DNA from: Gliomastix tumulicola
Taxonomy: Eukaryota > Ascomycota > Sordariomycetes > Hypocreales > Bionectriaceae
Assembly: GCA_001599755.1 (NCBI GenBank)
Contig: BCHX01000003.1
Span: forward strand, 2,639,289-2,703,288
Length of the DNA: 64,000 nt
Reading direction: 5' to 3'
Within the stretch, counting starts at the first letter, position 1. Each line of letters starts with the position of its first letter. The translations under genes and the position numbers were made by a program. The notes below the pieces were generated by a model. The model made no database searches and was not told the DNA's origin. It saw only the letters and a program-made list of their open reading frames with translations. Below are positions 42,239-54,146 of the stretch, piece by piece.

Positions 42239-44980
42239 GCAAACGACTACCAGCAAGCCACTTACACTATGGCCAGCGGACAATCGGCTATACAATTTCC
42301 ATGCCCCAAACCCACCGTGTCGCGATCGCCCAGTTATCCGGTCTCGAATGGCTTTTGCTAGAGGGGGCAAACTACATGACGACGCGAGTCCGGATGACAT
42401 ACTAGCATGGCGCTAGATGTCGCTGAGGGATGCAGCAGGCTGGAACGACGCAGGGCAGAGGCAAAGGAGTCCCGTCATGGCGACAATCTTCTCGCTCTGG
42501 ATGTGATCCAAGGGAGGGAAGGGGGAGAGGGGGGGGGGGACGCATTGCATTTTAATAAAAGCAGGGAGAGGCTTGATAGTCGTCTGGCCCTTGAAGATCA
42601 TGGAGACGCAATCTACACCCAAGACGTGCGTTTTACGGGGCTTCACGCGCCGTCTCCTGCCCAGTTCAGATCGTCCATCTTCATCCGGCCTTGGCTGATC
42701 GCCCTGCGCGCGCCAAAACGACAACATGACAAGATGGCAAAGAAACATGACTAGGCTCCAGCACGGCAATACGGCACATTCCTTATGGAGCTCAATATGG
42801 AGCCTGAAGGGGTCCTTGACTCCTTGACTGCTAGGCATTGTTGATGCTTTCGCGCCGGGGGCCTCGTTCTACGCTGGCCCGCTCGTTAGTGTTTCTTGGG
42901 CATCGAAGGGCGGTTGGTTGGCCTGCTGGGCGTGGCTGGCTGGCTGGCTACATAAATAAATCTGACTGATTGAAACCACACACATTCCCCGCACTTTGGG
43001 GCGCCGCGGCCTCGAGCGTCTGCAAATTCTTGTTTAGCACTGGACACGACGCTAGGAGGCAACGACGGCTGCGCTGGAGGTTCGGGGGCGAGGGACAGCT
43101 GGGGGATGACGACGGCTGGCGTGAGGGGGGCGGGCGTTGGGGGATGGACCGCAAGGGAGAGGTTCTCGAACCGCCAAGCTGACCGAACGTCGAAAGCTGA
43201 CTTCATCCTGGGGCTCTGGGGGGGGGTCGCGTGATGTCCCTCGCAAGGCCTGTCAAGAAAAGCGAACCGGGGGCGTTACATGGCTTCTTCCCATGCCTCG
43301 TGAGCCTCGCGATTGAGTTGCTTAAGCGCGAATCTGGTTCGCCAAACTGGTGTTCTCCCCCAGGTCCAAAGGAGATAATTTAGGAGCCTCGATCCGGCAG
43401 AATGGAAAGAAAAACCAGTCACAAAGCGTGTTGCCCTCGGGTAGAAACGCTGGTGCTAGTGCAGGCGAAATCTGTGGTGTGTCTGCATGGGCATGCATGG
43501 ACGTGGTAATTCCCAGGACAACCCCCCGCGTGGAACAGACTTTGGACTAACGCACGCAAGGTGTGCGCCACGAAAACCATCCGGAGGAACATGCATCGAC
43601 CACGTCTCACGCACGCTGCAGGACAGGCTAGCCCAAGGAGCCACGGGTGCTTAGCGGGCTGCGGTGAGGGGCCGGGTGGGAGGTTGGAGGGATGAGGGAT
43701 GGAATCACCACTCTCCAACGGAGGGGGGGGGCCGCGCTAGAATGAAGCTTGGGGAAAGGGCGGATGGCCCAAGGGGAGGTCGAGAAGCAGCTGGTCGGTC
43801 ACCACTCATTAAGCTGCTATCTAATACCGGCTCGATGGCTTCAGTCCTGGGTCAGGTAATCACGTCGTCGAGGGGGACAAGGCGCTTCTGCTGCGTGCCC
43901 CGGATTTCCCCGCACCTGTCGCTCTCTTGCGTAGTCATATTCCCGCGGGCGCATGAAAGGATCTCAGATCTGGCTCGTCGGCTTGGGGATTTCTGACGGC
44001 GCTTGCTTGTCGAGACATTGCCCGGGCTGGGGCCGTTTCTCACGGGGGAGCGCCATTTCGTAATGGCTGGAAGTGTCGTGTGCCACATCCCTCGACGAAA
44101 ACTGGCTCGACGCTGCCGCAGTCTGTTCAGAGTGCCTGAATCATGATGCTTTCCCCAAGCTTTTGGCCAGGCCAGCGCATTGGAATCAGATTGATTGGCT
44201 TTTCGCTGCGATCTCGATGTGGCAACCCAATCGCGGTGCGTGTCATTTGGCGACACAACTTCCCAGAAGGAACGGGAGATTTGTTCTGTTCCAGTTCGTG
44301 TCTGAGCTAGTTCGAGGCAAAGTCGGACGGAAGCAATATGGAAGTCATGCGATATAGCGTCCGGGCCGCTAATATGGATAAGAGTTTAGTAGCAAAAAGG
44401 GACTTGCAGTCCGATATCAGCCGACCCTCCTTTTTGGTGAGCTGGGGCATCGATAGTGAGTATTGGGTTGGTTAGGTGATTGGGTGATTGAATCGAGAAG
44501 GCCATCCCCAGACGGAGACGATGGCGTGGGATGCGTGCTACGGTCGCATGGGCGCCTGCAGGTCCGTAGATGAGCCTGATGTTCGTGTCGCATGCATGCA
44601 TCTGTGAATGAGTCGTGGAGATGTGCGTATGGAGGAGGACGGAGCCCATACCAAGCAGCAGCTGGAACTCAATTAATATCTGCTGGGCTGGAATTTAGGG
44701 GTCTCGGACTGGCTACAGTGGCGGATTGGGGGGGTGGGAAGGGGGCCTGGACCACTCCTCCAGGGCTGCCCTGCCCTGTGCTGACTCCCCTGAGCTGGCC
44801 TACGAGTCCGGGCTAGCACCTAAGATCCTTCCCCCCCAGCGCAGCACACAGCTGGAGCCAACCAATGCTAGCGCAGACATTCCCCCCCCTCCCCAGGCTT
44901 CCCCCAGAAAAAATCAGAGTTGGCCGGTCCCCGTCTCTCCCTCCTCGTCTCCTCGTCTTGCTCGTCTCGCTCGCTCGCTG

Positions 44981-45005
44981 ACCAGACCAGACCAGACCAG
45001 ACCAG
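44981..45005. repeat. ACCAG pentamer repeat, five units
   Basis: Five perfect copies of ACCAG, preceded by a CTCGCTCGCTCG-type run, about 490 bp before the facB start codon. A simple repeat. Confidence 0.85.
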
Positions 45006-45251
45006 ACTAACGGACGCCGGGCTGGGTTGTGACTGCGACCGTTGATCGCTCTAATACTCGCTCCTTCCCCCCGGACTGGTGCTGTCATCATCGCCCGTCC
45101 TATTTTGCCTTCCCCTTCTCTCCTTCGTTTTCCCTTCCCATCTCTTCGTCCTGCATCCCACCATCTATCTACCTTACCGTGTTTTAATATCTCGCCACAC
45201 ATTCCCTTCCGCATCGTCTACTGGGAATCGACGACTGCCATCAGCACGTAC

Positions 45252-45383
45252 ATGCAGCGGGAAAGACGCAATCGCCCACCGGTCCCTCAGCGGCCATCGC
45301 TGCGTCCCTCATCAATCAGACTTCAATCTATTTCATCGACACCGCATTTTTTTTTTTCGCCACCCATCCGCGTCACCCGTTGA
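45252..45383 (+). promoter_or_regulatory. Upstream ORF in the probable facB leader
   Basis: ATG 45252 opens a 43-codon frame (MQRERRNRPPVPQRPS...) that ends at TGA 45383, 112 nt before the facB ATG. I saw no other ATG between them. If the leader is transcribed this far, it could reduce or regulate FacB translation. The downstream leader is pyrimidine-rich. Confidence 0.4.
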
Positions 45384-45495
45384 CCAACCAAACTCGCCAT
45401 CATCGTTCCACCCGAGAAGACACAACATCCCCCCCTTACCGAACGAAAGCACGAGTGAATTTGTGTGGTCGTCCCACACGCCACGTCCGCCCAAG

Positions 45496-48400
45496 ATGCC
45501 CGGAATCCTGCCCATGAAGGTCATCAAGGTCGGCAACAGCGCGCAGAGCCGCATCGCCCAGGCCTGCGACCGCTGCCGGTCCAAGAAGATCCGATGCGAC
45601 GGCGTCCGCCCGACGTGCTCCCAGTGCGCCAACGTCGGCTTCGAGTGCCGCACCAGCGACAAGCTCAGCCGCCGCGCCTTCCCCCGCGGCTACACCGAGT
45701 CCCTCGAGGAGCGCGTCCGGGCCCTCGAGGGTGAGGTGCGCGAGCTCAAGGACCTGCTCGACGAGAAGGACGAGAAGATCGACATGCTGTCCAAGATGCA
45801 CGGCAACCACCAGAGCCACCAGCACGCCGTCGCGAGGAAACCGCAGTCGGTCGCGTCGCTGTCGGCGTCGCCCGAGCCGAGGAGGGAGCTGCAGCCGATC
45901 AAGGAGGATACCTTCAGGGTACAGCCGTCGCCGCTGTTGCTGGGTGTTGAGAATTCAGACTCGTACTTCATGGGGCCGTCGAGCGGCCGCTCCTTTATCG
46001 GTAGGGAATCCCATATGCCGCTTTTTTTCTTCTTTTTTTCTTCTTTTTTTCTTTTTCGCTGCTTGTTATCATCAAACAGAGTCGCATACTAACCGTTCAA
46101 CAATAGAGGCCTTCAAGCGCAAGGTCCAGGAGTCTGGCAAGCCTTGTTCAGACTTCAACCCAGACGCTTTTCTGCACATCCAGGGCACTGCCCCGCTCGT
46201 CACAAGTGCTCCGGACTCGGCGTTGAGAATACCGCCTCGTCTGTTCTCTGATCGTTGCGTTAATGTGTACTTCCAGGAATGGGCTCCCCTATTCCCTGTT
46301 CTGCACAAGCCTACGTTCTTGCACGTCTACGAGGATTTTGTTGCCGACCCTGCCAAGATCAAGAGTAACTACAAGACTGCTCAGCTGTACTTGGTCTTCA
46401 GCATTGCCGGCCTCTCCTGCGATTCTCCAGACCTGCAGCAGTTGGCTGCCTGTGAACAACAGTGGACGGCCGCTCTGGACGGCCTGCTGATGGAGAACAC
46501 GATGAACACGTTGCAGTCCTTGATTCTTGCTCTGATGTACTGCACTATGCGGGCTGATTACAAGCGTCTTCAACACTACAAGGGCATTGCCGTTGGCCTG
46601 TCTCACAGGTTAGGACTTCACCAGAGTCAGAAGCGCTTCTCCTTTGGCGCCCTCACTACCGAGACAAGGAAGAAAGTCTTCTGGACCCTCTACACCCTTG
46701 ACTGGTAAGTCGAAAACCATCTCCCTGGTATTATGGCAACATTTCATTAACAATATCTAAAGTTTCACGGCCGCCACACTTGGTCTCCCGAAGCTGCTTA
46801 AGGAAGACGATGTCATGGCTGAATATCCCTCGGACACCGATGACGAGTACGTCACGGAGAAGGGTTTCCAGCCGACATTGCCTGGAGAGTCCACTAGATT
46901 GTCTAATGCTCTTGCTCTGTTCCGTGCCACGAGAATTCTCTCCCGCGTTTTGGAGAAGAACTACCCGGCCGCTACAACGCATGAGCTGTCTCTTCAGCAG
47001 ATGATGCCTCTCGAGGCTGAGCTTGACGAGTGGTACAATGGACTGCCAAGTCACTTGAGGCTCAACTTCGTCCAGGACAAGCCATCGACTGATGTCACTG
47101 GCAGCAGGTCGCCCCTTCTTGTACGTCAAATCTATTATTGCTGTTCACCCGTCAAACAGGTCATCACTAACAAATCGCAGGCGCTTGCATACTATTATAT
47201 TCGCACACTTATCTACCGCCCTGCGGTTGGCTCAAGTCTCGGCCACAAGGCTGCTCCGGCACTCATGTCGATTGCCGACTCGAGCAAGCACATGATCCAG
47301 ATCATCCAGCTTCTCGAGGAGCGCAACATGATCTTCTCGTTCTGCCTCAACAAGTGTGACATGCTTATTGTCTGCGGTATGACGCTTCTCTACCAGGCTA
47401 TGGACCTGAACAAGGAGAGCAAGCTCATGCGCGAGCACGAGAAGCTGGTCAACGCTGTTGTCAAGATCACCGCGCATGCCAAGGCCCCGGGTTCATGGGA
47501 CTTGAAGAAGATCGCTGGCCGACTCGTCACAATCGAGGAGCCCTTCACCGTTCAGGCTGTTTCCCTGCATGATGCGAGCATGCAGGCTCCATCTCAGCGC
47601 TCGTCGCCGTCCATGGGTGCGCCTAGAAAGGCGGCAAGCACGAATGGGCACTACCTGGAGGCTTCGGCGAGTGAGACGGATCTTCACGACAAGCACGATC
47701 GGATGCGGAGGATGACGATGCCCAGTGGGCAGGGTCAACGACCAGAATTCTTCCGCAGCCCGTCTCGACAGTCGTTTGAGAGCCCCAGTGCCGACTCGCC
47801 CTACAAGCATGGCGATCACTGCATGCCGGCGCCTCGGAAGCTTAGTTCACGGCAGCAGACCGCCTCATCAAGCCTATCGCCTTCCCGATCCCAGCCCAAC
47901 CTGGACTATCTCTCGCTGGGCAGCACGCCTTCGCAGTCAAGACAGCCTTCACCGCCCCGCAGCCAGATGCAGCCCCCTCAGTCATCAATGATGGGGCAGC
48001 AACAGCAACAGCAGCAGCAGCAGCAGCGACAGCAGAACGGGCAGGCAAGGCGAGGGCCGAGACAAGTCAAGGTGCCAGATTCTGTATCTGGCCCCGAATG
48101 GGAGGTGCTATTAGGCCAGATGGACGGCGGTCTCAACAATGTGTACGACGCCATCTATGGTGGAGGCCAGCCTTTCCTGGGTGAGGCAGACGTGTCACAA
48201 CTACAAGGCAACGAGTGGTCGCCGGACACGTGGGATCTCAGCAACTTCAACATTGGAGATCTCGGGCCTGGGCCAGCAGCACCACAGAGCGTCCTCAGCC
48301 TGAGCGACGAGAGTCTCAGCTCAGGGGAAGACGTGGCGCCGTCGGAGCTGGGCCTCAGCATGGGCAGCGTGAACTACGCTCGCAGCAACGGGAGTGACAC

Positions 48401-48503
48401 GTCCACCGGCAACGGTAACGGCAACGGCAACAACAGCAACACGCTTCTCACGAACAACCACAACCAGTACGTAATGGAGCCGCTGAACGGGTTTCCACTA
48501 TGA
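45496..48503 (+). CDS. facB: Acetate regulatory Zn2Cys6 transcription factor FacB (Cat8-like)
   Basis: Exons 45496-46000, 46107-46704, 46763-47120 and 47181-48503; 927 residues. The start MPGILPMKVIKVGNSAQSRI is the conserved FacB beginning. The Zn2Cys6 cluster spans residues 24-51 (CDRCRSKKIRC ... CSQCANVGFEC), followed by the linker SDKLSRRAFPRGYTESLEER and a coiled coil (about 67-100). The fungal transcription-factor middle homology region covers about 200-640 (YFQEWAPLFPVLHKPTFLHV, YLVFSIAGLSCD, KGIAVGLSHRLGLHQSQKRF, KKVFWTLYTLDCFTAATLGL). The C-terminal 300 residues are Ser/Pro-rich with a poly-Gln tract (47997-48034) and an acidic end that probably activates transcription. In Aspergillus FacB and in yeast Cat8 this factor turns on acetyl-CoA synthetase, the glyoxylate cycle and gluconeogenesis on acetate and is repressed by glucose. 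A 106-bp first intron contains long T-runs. No acetate genes adjoin it. Confidence 0.93.
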
Positions 48504-49117
48504 GGTGGCCGGGCCCTATTAGCATGACGACGGAAGGAAAGTAATACTGGGTTATCTATCATCTGATATTCTACCATTTTTTTGCTCTTCAAGCTACTTC
48601 GGACACACAAACTGGCTGGATGGATTTGGAACATTTATGGATTATTCTTTTCAGTGGCGCTATATGAGTGTGAGCAAGGACAAAAACAGTACAGAACGGA
48701 GCTGGGACTGGTTGGGACTGGGAAGAGAGGGACGAGCAGTCACTTCCTCGCGACGGGAATACCCTGGGTCTTTTTTTTTTTTCGTTTTTTCTTTGAATAT
48801 GAGATAAATGAATTTAATTGCTAGGTTTGGTTATGATTATTGCAAACTGATCTCTGATGATGGATGCCTTGATGCCCAAGGTGTGGCTCGTTTGGCTGTC
48901 GGCTGATATCATGGTTGTGTGGTTATGTGGCATTCGCACGTGCTGCTAAAGTCCGCCACCTCCGAGTCCGGGACGCCGAGAGCGAATGGCAGCAAGTATA
49001 AATGGCATGTTATTTATAAGTGCGTGTACATCACATGTGAATGTCAAATGTCACCCCAGGGCATTCTCTGCATTAGTACTCAATCACTCGTTACACAACA
49101 AGCCGATCCCATCCATC
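48504..49117. other. Intergenic region, facB 3' side and GDPD promoter
   Basis: T-rich runs at 48775-48795, otherwise nothing recognised. Both neighbours point right. Confidence 0.45.
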
Positions 49118-50537
49118 ATGATCGGTGCCGTGCCAAAAGGTGAGCAGAACCACAACCTGCCTGCCCGTAGCGAGTATCGCGGGTCGATTCCATGGTGTAA
49201 CAAATGAATGAAAATCTCCAGCGCCCTGGGCCGGCGCCATCAGATCGAAGCGTCATGCGGACCGGCGTCTCCCGCAGACGATCGCGCACCGCGGCTACAA
49301 GGCGAAATACCCCGAGAACTCGATGGCTGCCTTCCGGGGCGCCGCGGACGTCGGTGCGCATGCCATAGAGACGGATGTGCATCTGTCGTCGGACGGCGTC
49401 GTCGTCCTCTCACATGTGAGTTCTCTTCTCTTTTTCCATTACTTGGAACGAGTCCCATCTGACACCGGGGGGATTCGTATCATATAGGACGCGAGTCTGA
49501 AGAGGTGTTTCGGCGTGGACCAGAAGATCGCGGCCTGTGACTGGGCATACCTCTCGACGCTGCAGACGACCAGGGAACCGAGGCAGCGCCTCCCGCGGCT
49601 GAGAGATCTGCTCGAGTGGCTCGCGGAGCCCGGGAACGAGGAGATATGGGTGCTGCTGGATATCAAGGCATGAATGAAATTCCCTGCCTGCTCCCTCTCT
49701 TCTCAAGGGGGACATGTGTTTCCCCTTTCCCCCCTCTCTGACGTGTCCCCCCGTCTCGCACAGATTGACGACGAGGCCGACGCCCTCGTGGGCGCCATAG
49801 CCGCGACGCTGAACGATGTCTCGGCCGTGAAACCCTGGCACGAACGCATCGTCCTCGGCTGCTGGAATGTGAGTCGAGATCTCCCCCCACACGTCGTTAT
49901 AGGGCGTTCTTTGTCTTATACATTTGCGCCCGCACAGGCGACCTTCATCAGGGCCTCGCGCCGCCTCCTCCCCGCCCACCCCGTCGTGCTCATCACCTGG
50001 TTCCTGCCCTACGCGCGGCACTTCCTGCGCCTGCCGGGCCTGGGCTACAACGTCTTCCAGCGCGCGCTCGTGGGCCCCCTGGGCGCGCACTTTCTGCGGC
50101 GCGCGCGCGCGGACGACAGGCTCGTGCTTGCGTGGACGGTGAACGAGGAGCGATGGATGGAGTGGTGTCTCCGGCGGAACGTGGACGAGGCGAAGAACGA
50201 GCAGCAGCAGGTACAGCAGCAAGGGGTGAAGCTCATCGATGGTGTCATCACGGATGATCCGAAGCTGTTCCTCGAGGTGTGTGCGCGGTGGGAGGACGAG
50301 CAGGATGGAAAGGTGGTCAGGGGGGCGAGGAGGAGCAGCAGCAGCGGCGGCGGCGGTGTTGTCGGCGGGTTGAGAGGCGGGCTGAGGGTGGTGATGCAGC
50401 TGCTCGTCTTCCAGGTCATCGCGCCGCTGTTCTATTTCCACAGGAGATTCATTGCTGGGAAGCTGGATCTCCTCACGGGGGATGACAGGATAGAGCGAGT
50501 CGTCGTCGACGACGAGGCCAAGGTCAAGGCCTCGTGA
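49118..50537 (+). CDS. Glycerophosphodiester phosphodiesterase family protein (Pgc1-like)
   Basis: Exons 49118-49139, 49222-49415, 49488-49667, 49764-49868 and 49938-50537; 366 residues. The first exon is 22 nt (MIGAVPK) and joins in frame to APWAGAIRSKRHADRRLPQT. The third intron uses a GC donor (AAG|GCATGA...CACAG); any GT nearby would delete the conserved VLLDIK. Catalytic GDPD motifs: IAHRGYKAKYPENSMAAFRG (His and Glu), GAHAIETDVHLSSDG (Glu/Asp metal ligands), VVVLSHDASLKRCFGV (second His), LLDIKIDDEADAL. The C-terminus has a hydrophobic segment (VVMQLLVFQVIAPLFYF) and LITWFLPYARHFLRLPG, as in yeast Pgc1, a phosphatidylglycerol phospholipase C of lipid droplets and mitochondria. Pgc1-like activity is inferred from this layout; other glycerophosphodiesters are possible substrates. 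Low-complexity Gln and Gly runs sit at 50200-50220 and 50336-50356. Confidence 0.87.
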
Positions 50538-50795
50538 TAGAGAGTTGGTTCATCCTGGTTGATACACATGCATGCGGGTTAGTATCAGACACGCGAGATC
50601 AGACTACGCTGCTCCCTGTTTCCAAAAAAAAATCACGACCATGAGTGATAGTCGGTATAATGCGCCGCTGTCAAGCAGTCCGTTCTGTCTAAACAGCCCC
50701 CCATCTAGTATCAAAAGTCCTCGTTGCATCGGAACTCGCGCATAGCCAGCCAGCGAGTCCGATAACCCAACAAGAATGTGTAAACCCTTGCTTAT

Positions 50796-52870
50796 TCAAA
50801 TATCAACATCAATGTCCAGATCCAGCGCCCCAATAACGTCATCGTCCATCAGCGGCTTGTGAATCCCCGGCAGGCCCTTCTGCTCCTGGTGCTTCTGCTC
50901 CTGCAGCTTGGCGAGATGGGGCAGAATCGACTTGGAAGCGCCGCCCGTCTTCGGCGTTCCGTTGGCCGGCGTGGCTGCGTCGGTGCCGTTGGCCCCGTCC
51001 TTGAGCTCCTGCTGCTCGTTGACGTCGTGCACAAACTTGGCCTTTGTCCGGACTCGTCGTGAGGTGTCGTCAGGCACCCCCTCGCCACGCGAGATGGCCG
51101 CCTCAATCTCTCTCGACTTGGCCATCTCCTTGAGCTGTGCCTTGCGGACGGCCTCGGCGTTGAGACGTCTGTTCTCCCTGTTGCGCTCCGCAAGACGATC
51201 CTGCTCTGAGCTGGCGGCCTCGTTGAGCTTCGTCGGGCCCAGGGTCGTCCGGAACGCAAGACGCTGGGAGCCCATCTGGTCGAGTTGTTCCTGCAACTCC
51301 TCCGCCCTGGCATCCTCGCCGTTCTCCCTTGCGTCTTCCAGCTGGCGGACTACCTTCTGCCGCTCCGAGGGGTCGAAGCGCTTGCGCAGTTCGTTGCGGC
51401 GGGCTAGGCGGGCCTTGATCTCCTCGTTCGTCCACTTGTGATTGATGACGTTGTTAATGTCGTCAATCTTCTCCAAGAGAGCCGCTTTGGTTGGTAGCGT
51501 AACGTCTTCGTTAGAGCACGTCACTTGGTAGCGGTTGAGCTCGCTCTAGTTCCGATCGTTAGCAATCCTGCGAGGAAGCAAGCGAGGCTTCAGGGACACC
51601 GCTTACTTCTGTGAACTTGCCGCTTGACGCAGCAATGAAGGGAAACTCCCTGATGGATTTGCCGTGTGCCGCCTTTACATACTGCTCCGTCACGAAGTTT
51701 CCGTTCGGACCGCTCAGCGCGTATGGTCGGCCAGTTGTAAATCCTGTGGCAGGATTGTTAGCAAGAGTAAGTAGTACACACACACAAAGGTAGTTAGTTT
51801 CCAGACACCCGGCTTACCCTTGATGACGGCCATCCGGTACTGTTCGATCCCCGTCTCAGGATGCGGGCCGAGTGCGATACGCATGTAGCAGCCCGCAATC
51901 TTGGCCTCGAAGCCCGGGGTGAAGCAGACTTGCGCAAACTCGTTCCTCCCCAGCCGCACCCGATCAAAGTCACGAAGCTCCGGCGGCGGGATATCCCGCG
52001 GGGCCTCAGCCTCAGGCGTCCGGCTCTCCGCGCGCCGGAAGCTCCCCTCGCTCTCGCGGTCCAGCGAGTCGGCGCGCGGCGAGTACGCGTCCCGCTCCCG
52101 GCGACGCTCCTGGTCCTCCCGCCGCTTCTGCTTCTCGGCGCGGGCCCGGCGCAGCGTGTCCATGGCCGTCTCGCCCTTGGTCGTGCGCTGCCTCGACGTC
52201 CGGGGCGAGGCGTCCTCGAGCTCGGCCGTGTCGGCGCTGCGCTTCTTCTTGACCTGCTTCCGCTCCTCGTTCTCGACCATCTGCCGCAGCAGGCGGTTCT
52301 GGCGCTGTCGCTCAATCTCCGTCACGCGCTCGGCGATGATCTGCTCTCGCTCCAGCTCGCCCATGGCCATGATCTTGGCCTTTTCTGCCTGGCTGGCGTA
52401 CATGCCGTCGACGGGGTATCGGCCGTCTTCGTCGCCTTCGCCGCCCTTGCGGGTGGGCTCGTCGTCTGAGTCGGATTCGTCCATTGGCGCGGACTCTAGC
52501 GAGTTTGGTGTCCCTGGTTCAGAGGTTCTGTTTCCCGTTCAAGCAAGCGTTAGCAATCCAGTGCCATTTCGTAGAAGCGCGGCGCTCTCCAGGCGTAAGG
52601 AGCACGGCGAAGCATCACATAGAGGCCATCGAGCTCTCTAAATCAGATCGCGTGGAAATCGGGGTCGGTTGGGGGCACTCACGCTTCGCCTTCCTCCTCC
52701 GACTCATCGTGCCTCGCCCGCCGCTTCGTCTTCTTTGCGGCGCCCTTCTTAGCATCCTTCCTCTTCGGGGGCTCAATCGACTCGGAGCGGCCTCTGCTCT
52801 CGACCTCGGAGTCCTCGTCGCCGGAATCTCCTCCGGCAAGATCGAGGAGATCGTCCTCAAGGTCAGCCAT
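50796..52870 (-). CDS. rtf1: RTF1, Paf1-complex elongation factor (Plus3 domain)
   Basis: Exons 52683-52870, 51818-52527, 51607-51743 and 50796-51545; 594 residues. ATG 52870 begins MADLEDDLLDLAGGDSGDED, an acidic N-terminus with a basic stretch (KRKDAKKGAAKKTKRRAR). A long charged helix region follows (EREQIIAERVTEIERQRQNR), then the Plus3 domain (about 240-360: LRDFDRVRLGRNEFAQVCF, KIAGCYMRIALGPHPETGIE, FTTGRPYALSGPNGNFVTEQ, FPFIAASSGKFTESELNRY). The C-terminal third is coiled coil rich in Glu/Arg (RFDPSERQKVVRQLEDAREN) and ends DDDVIGALDLDIDVDI, the conserved Paf1/Ctr9-binding type tail. RTF1 recruits the Paf1 complex to elongating RNA polymerase II through Spt5 and stimulates H2B ubiquitination. 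Divergent from COQ7 across about 530 bp. Confidence 0.93.
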
Positions 52871-53396
52871 GATGGATGTGCTTGCTGTGGTGTTATGCAA
52901 AAAGTCCGACTGTGTAACGAGAGAGGTATTGGGGGTTTTGACGGGGTCGAAGAATATGGGCGTCGAGTTGCTGCTGTGCCTGGTGTCAAGCTATGTTAAG
53001 AGGTGAACAACAATAAAGACGATAAATGTCAGAAGAATGGAGGCGACAATGAAGGGCGTGGTGTCGGTGAGTACTACGACAAGGAGGTGATGTAGCAAAG
53101 GATTGAAGTGCAAAAGAGACAAATAAAAAAAAAACCGCCTGCCTTCTCGCCTTCAACGACGCGCATCTTGATTGGTGCCGAGCTGTGTACAAGGTACCGA
53201 GTCGGATTTACGGCCGCTCATTGATCCGGGGCGAGCCCAATTGCGCCAATCGGCAGCACTACCGAGAACATGTGGGTCTCTATCAAGCTATGGCAACTTC
53301 TCTTGGATGCTTGAAGCCTCTGGATCGCATGATTGCATCTTGTATTCGCCCTATTATTATCCAGACACCTCCAGCAACGAGGGGCTCCAAACCAAC
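52871..53396. promoter_or_regulatory. Divergent promoter region of RTF1 and COQ7
   Basis: 526 bp between the two start codons. Contains an A-run near 53126-53133. The frame upstream of the COQ7 ATG is open on the plus strand but has no ATG with a sensible extension, so it is treated as leader. Confidence 0.4.
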
Positions 53397-54146
53397 ATGC
53401 CGCCAATAAGGATCCTCGCTCGTCCAGCACGACGTCTCCTCTACGCCAAGTCGCCCTCTCCTCCTCCTCCTCCTCCTCTCACCCGCTCAATCTCCACGAC
53501 GCCCGCCCCGAAATCGCAGCAGTCCCCCACCACCACCACCACCACCACCGAAGACAAACCCAAGAAGCTCAAGCCGCTCACCAAGGAGCAGTGCGACTTC
53601 CTCGCCTCCGCCCTCCGCGTCAACCAGGCCGGCGAGCTCGCCGCCACGCTCATCTACGCCGCGCAGACGCCGCCCCTCGTCCGCCGCCACCCGCACCTCC
53701 GCCCGCTCATGGCGCACATGTACGCCCAGGAGGCCGACCACTTCCGCACCTTCAACGACCTCGTGCACCGGCACCGCGTCCGCCCGACGGCCATGTACCC
53801 CGTGTGGTCGGTGCTCGCGACAGGGCTGGGCTGGTCGACGGCCGTCATGGGCCGCGAGGCCGCCATGGCCTGCACCGAGGCCGTCGAGACGGAGATTGGC
53901 GGCCACTACAACGCGCAGATCCGCACGCTGCTCGAGATGGTGAGCCAGTGGGAGGCCGAGGGCTACGAGGTCGGCGAGGAGCTGTCGGGGCTCGTGCTGA
54001 CGCTGCGCCGGATACGCGACGAGGAGCTGGAGCACCTGGATCACGCTGTCGAGCACGACGCGAAGAAGGCGGAGCCGCATTGGCTGTTGACGAGCGTCAT
54101 CCGCGCTGGTTGTCGGGGCGCAATATGGGTCAGTGAGAAGATTTAA
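53397..54146 (+). CDS. coq7: 5-demethoxyubiquinone hydroxylase COQ7
   Basis: Intronless, 249 residues. ATG 53397 is chosen because MPPIRILARPARRLLYAKSP is an Arg-rich mitochondrial presequence. A Pro run and a Thr run (encoded by CTC and CCA repeats) follow, then the di-iron four-helix bundle: RVNQAGELAATLIYAAQ (first Glu), MAHMYAQEADHFRTFNDL (Glu and His), REAAMACTEAVETEIGGHYN (Glu) and RRIRDEELEHLDHAVEHDAK (Glu and His). All expected metal ligands are present. Coq7/Clk-1 hydroxylates demethoxyubiquinone at C6 on the matrix face of the inner membrane within the CoQ synthome, the penultimate step of ubiquinone synthesis. The end (WLLTSVIRAGCRGAIWVSEKI) is the usual family C-terminus. Confidence 0.95.
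   Translation: MPPIRILARPARRLLYAKSPSPPPPPPLTRSISTTPAPKSQQSPTTTTTTTEDKPKKLKPLTKEQCDFLASALRVNQAGELAATLIYAAQTPPLVRRHPHLRPLMAHMYAQEADHFRTFNDLVHRHRVRPTAMYPVWSVLATGLGWSTAVMGREAAMACTEAVETEIGGHYNAQIRTLLEMVSQWEAEGYEVGEELSGLVLTLRRIRDEELEHLDHAVEHDAKKAEPHWLLTSVIRAGCRGAIWVSEKI

Larger units (their letters stand above)
42239..45495. other. Long upstream region of facB, 3.2 kb
   Basis: No gene supported. Contents: G-rich runs (42527-42540, 43724-43732), an ACCAG pentamer repeat and a pyrimidine-rich stretch (about 45060-45180) just before facB, as in many long fungal leaders, plus an upstream ORF (45252-45383). The left end holds the 3' UTR of the SET gene. The length suggests elaborate control of facB or an unseen non-coding transcript. 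Confidence 0.45.

Noticed and set aside
45079..45495. N-terminal extension of FacB by 139 codons
   Set aside because: The frame is open but begins at GTG with no ATG, and the FacB family starts at MPGILPMKV; treated as leader.
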